Shown in pieces: positions 7,214 to 8,475 of a stretch of 8,475 nt of DNA; within the stretch, counting starts at the first letter, position 1, and each line of letters opens with the position of its first letter. The translations under genes were made by a program, and so were the position numbers. The stretch lies in the NCBI GenBank assembly GCA_903891755.1, contig CAITFY010000024.1, forward strand, positions 1-8,475, given 5' to 3'. The notes below the pieces were generated by a model. It was not told where the DNA came from, did not search any database, and worked only from the letters and a program-made list of their open reading frames with translations. Origin of the DNA: an uncultured Actinomycetes bacterium (GTDB taxonomy: Bacteria > Actinomycetota > Actinomycetes > Nanopelagicales > Nanopelagicaceae).

Positions 7214-8475
7214 CTAATTCTCTCTTATTTCAGAGGGGGTTGATGCCGCGCTAGCAAGGAGTGCGATGTCGCGGCGATAGTGAGCACCACGTAATGAAAT
7301 TTTTGCAATCGCCTCATAGGCCTTCAACCTGGCTTCGGTAAGAGTGGCTCCCACGCCAGTAACTGATAGAACGCGGCCCCCTGCAGAGTGAAGGACTCCG
7401 TCCTGAAGTCTGGTTCCCGCTTGGTAGACATCAGCGCCTTCGATCGTTGAAATTCCTGTGATGGGATCGCCAACCTTCGGGGTAGCGGGGTAGTCCTCGG
7501 CGGCCAGAACCACTGTCACTGCTGCATCATCGGACCATTCCAGCGGGGCATCTCCAGCGAGATTTCCAGTGGCAGCCCGGTAGAGAAGTGAGGCGAGCGG
7601 AGTCTTCAGGCGAGGCAGAAGTACCTGGGTCTCTGGGTCGCCAAAACGAGCGTTGAACTCAATCACACGAAGTCCGCGGGAGGTCAGGGCGAGACCTGCA
7701 TAAAGGAGCCCCACAAATGGAGTATCCCGAGCCTTCATCTCAGCGATGGTTGGCTTCAAAACCTGGAGCAAGGTCTGCTCGACGATATCGCTCGGTGCCC
7801 AAGGCAGGGGTGAATACGCTCCCATTCCACCGGTATTTGGTCCGGCATCGCCATCGCCTACCCGTTTGAAGTCTTGGGCCGGCTGCATAGCCAAAATTGT
7901 GGTGCCATCTGAGATTCCAAAGAGTGAAACTTCTGGCCCATCTAAAAACTCTTCAATAACAACGCGGGGAGAGAGGTATGCGTGATCGAGGGCTAACTGA
8001 CGATCATCTGTGACAACCACACCTTTACCTGCGGCAAGACCATCGTGCTTAACCACATATGGCGCCCCAAAGGTGTCGAGAGCGGATTCGATCTCCGCCT
8101 TGGTCGTGCAGGTGAAACTCCTTGCGGTTGGAACTCCCGCATCGTGCATTACCTGCTTTGCGAAATCTTTTGATCCCTCAAGGTTTGCAGCCATCGCACT
8201 TGGACCAAAGGTAGCGATTCCAACTTTGCGAAGCGCGTCAGCCAGACCGTTCACAAGTGGTTTCTCAGGCCCAACAACCACAAGATCAACTTTGAGATCT
8301 TCGGCAAGTTTTACAAGAAGTTCTGTTGATTCGACATCAACGTCGTGCAACGTTGCATACTCTGCGATTCCAGGATTACCAGGAGCTGCATGAAGCTCTT
8401 CTAATTCGGGGTCTAGTCGGAGCGCCTTTGCCAGAGCATGTTCGCGGCCGCCTGATCCAATCAGAAGAACTTTCA
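7214..8475 (-). CDS. purD: Phosphoribosylamine--glycine ligase (GAR synthetase), lacking only the first base of its start codon
   Basis: PurD joins glycine to 5-phosphoribosylamine using ATP, giving GAR, the second step of de novo purine synthesis in the cytoplasm. The frame stays open to the right edge, where the last two bases read TG on the coding strand. These are the end of an NTG start codon, so one base is missing and the protein would be 420 residues, normal for the family. The N-terminus reads KVLLIGSGGREHALA (residues 2-16), the classic PurD opening. VVGPEKPLVNG follows at about 67-77. The ATP-grasp domain shows KHDGLAAGKGVVV (143-155), IEEFLDGPEVSL (174-185), NTGGMGAYSP (214-223) and the metal-binding EFNARFGDPETQ (273-284). 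HYRRDI near 399-404 belongs to the C-terminal domain. The TTG at 8350 is an internal leucine codon, not the start. The gene ends in TAG, 3 nt before purB. Its 3' half is richer in GC than neighbouring genes (see findings). Confidence 0.97.
   Translation of the reverse strand, partial: KVLLIGSGGREHALAKALRLDPELEELHAAPGNPGIAEYATLHDVDVESTELLVKLAEDLKVDLVVVGPEKPLVNGLADALRKVGIATFGPSAMAANLEGSKDFAKQVMHDAGVPTARSFTCTTKAEIESALDTFGAPYVVKHDGLAAGKGVVVTDDRQLALDHAYLSPRVVIEEFLDGPEVSLFGISDGTTILAMQPAQDFKRVGDGDAGPNTGGMGAYSPLPWAPSDIVEQTLLQVLKPTIAEMKARDTPFVGLLYAGLALTSRGLRVIEFNARFGDPETQVLLPRLKTPLASLLYRAATGNLAGDAPLEWSDDAAVTVVLAAEDYPATPKVGDPITGISTIEGADVYQAGTRLQDGVLHSAGGRVLSVTGVGATLTEARLKAYEAIAKISLRGAHYRRDIALLASAASTPSEIREN

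Noticed and set aside
7214..8350. purD starting at position 8350 with 378 residues.
   Set aside because: The codon at 8350 is TTG inside the open frame. The frame continues to the right edge and encodes the conserved PurD N-terminus with GSGGREHALA, so the true start is the NTG cut by the edge.
8010..8393. A 127-residue plus-strand open frame antisense to purD, the longest on that strand.
   Set aside because: It mirrors the codon pattern of purD and is made mostly of Ser, Thr, Ala and Pro. It has no motif, no clear ribosome binding site, and covers a highly conserved PurD region.
1..8475. A hidden novel system, mobile element, CRISPR array, tRNA or repeat family.
   Set aside because: The whole window is accounted for by nine tightly packed genes, eight of them well-known purine enzymes. 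No array-like repeats, transposase motifs, tRNA-like folds or unexplained gaps were found by reading.

Overview
The window is a nearly gap-free stretch of a bacterial de novo purine biosynthesis operon, with every gene on the minus strand. In transcription order, from high to low coordinates, it holds purD (its start codon is cut by the right edge), purB, purC, purS, purQ, purL, a small sterol-carrier-like protein of unknown role, purF, and the first 20 bases of purM (cut by the left edge). The gene order, an actinobacterial-type PurB, the separate PurS/PurQ/PurL FGAM synthetase, and the SCP-like gene between purL and purF all suggest an actinobacterium (Actinomycetota). Base composition is moderate: hand-counted lines run from about 37 to 62% GC, roughly half overall. 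That is low for soil actinomycetes. With the very tight packing, it would suit a streamlined planktonic lineage such as the freshwater acI group (Nanopelagicales). This placement is an inference from recalled family features, not a search result.

Layout: 7214-8475 purD; 5807-7210 purB; 4959-5810 purC; 4714-4959 purS; 4043-4714 purQ; 1806-4043 purL; 1483-1797 SCP-like protein; 17-1486 purF; 1-20 start of purM. The two largest spacers are 8 nt (purL to SCP gene) and 3 nt (purD to purB). The other six junctions overlap by 1 nt (TAATG) or 4 nt (GTGA or ATGA), so translational coupling along one mRNA is likely. No spacer has room for an internal promoter or terminator. The operon promoter and any regulatory leader would lie upstream of purD, and the end lies beyond purM; both are outside the window.

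Together the genes cover PRPP to phosphoribosylamine (PurF), GAR (PurD), FGAM (PurS+PurQ+PurL), AIR (PurM), SAICAR (PurC) and AICAR (PurB), and PurB also makes AMP from adenylosuccinate. GAR formylation (PurN or PurT), AIR carboxylation (PurE/PurK) and the final PurH steps are not encoded here. All enzymes look intact, with their recognisable catalytic motifs. I found no mobile element, repeat array, RNA gene, CRISPR array or undescribed system. The only gene without a known function is the conserved SCP-like protein.
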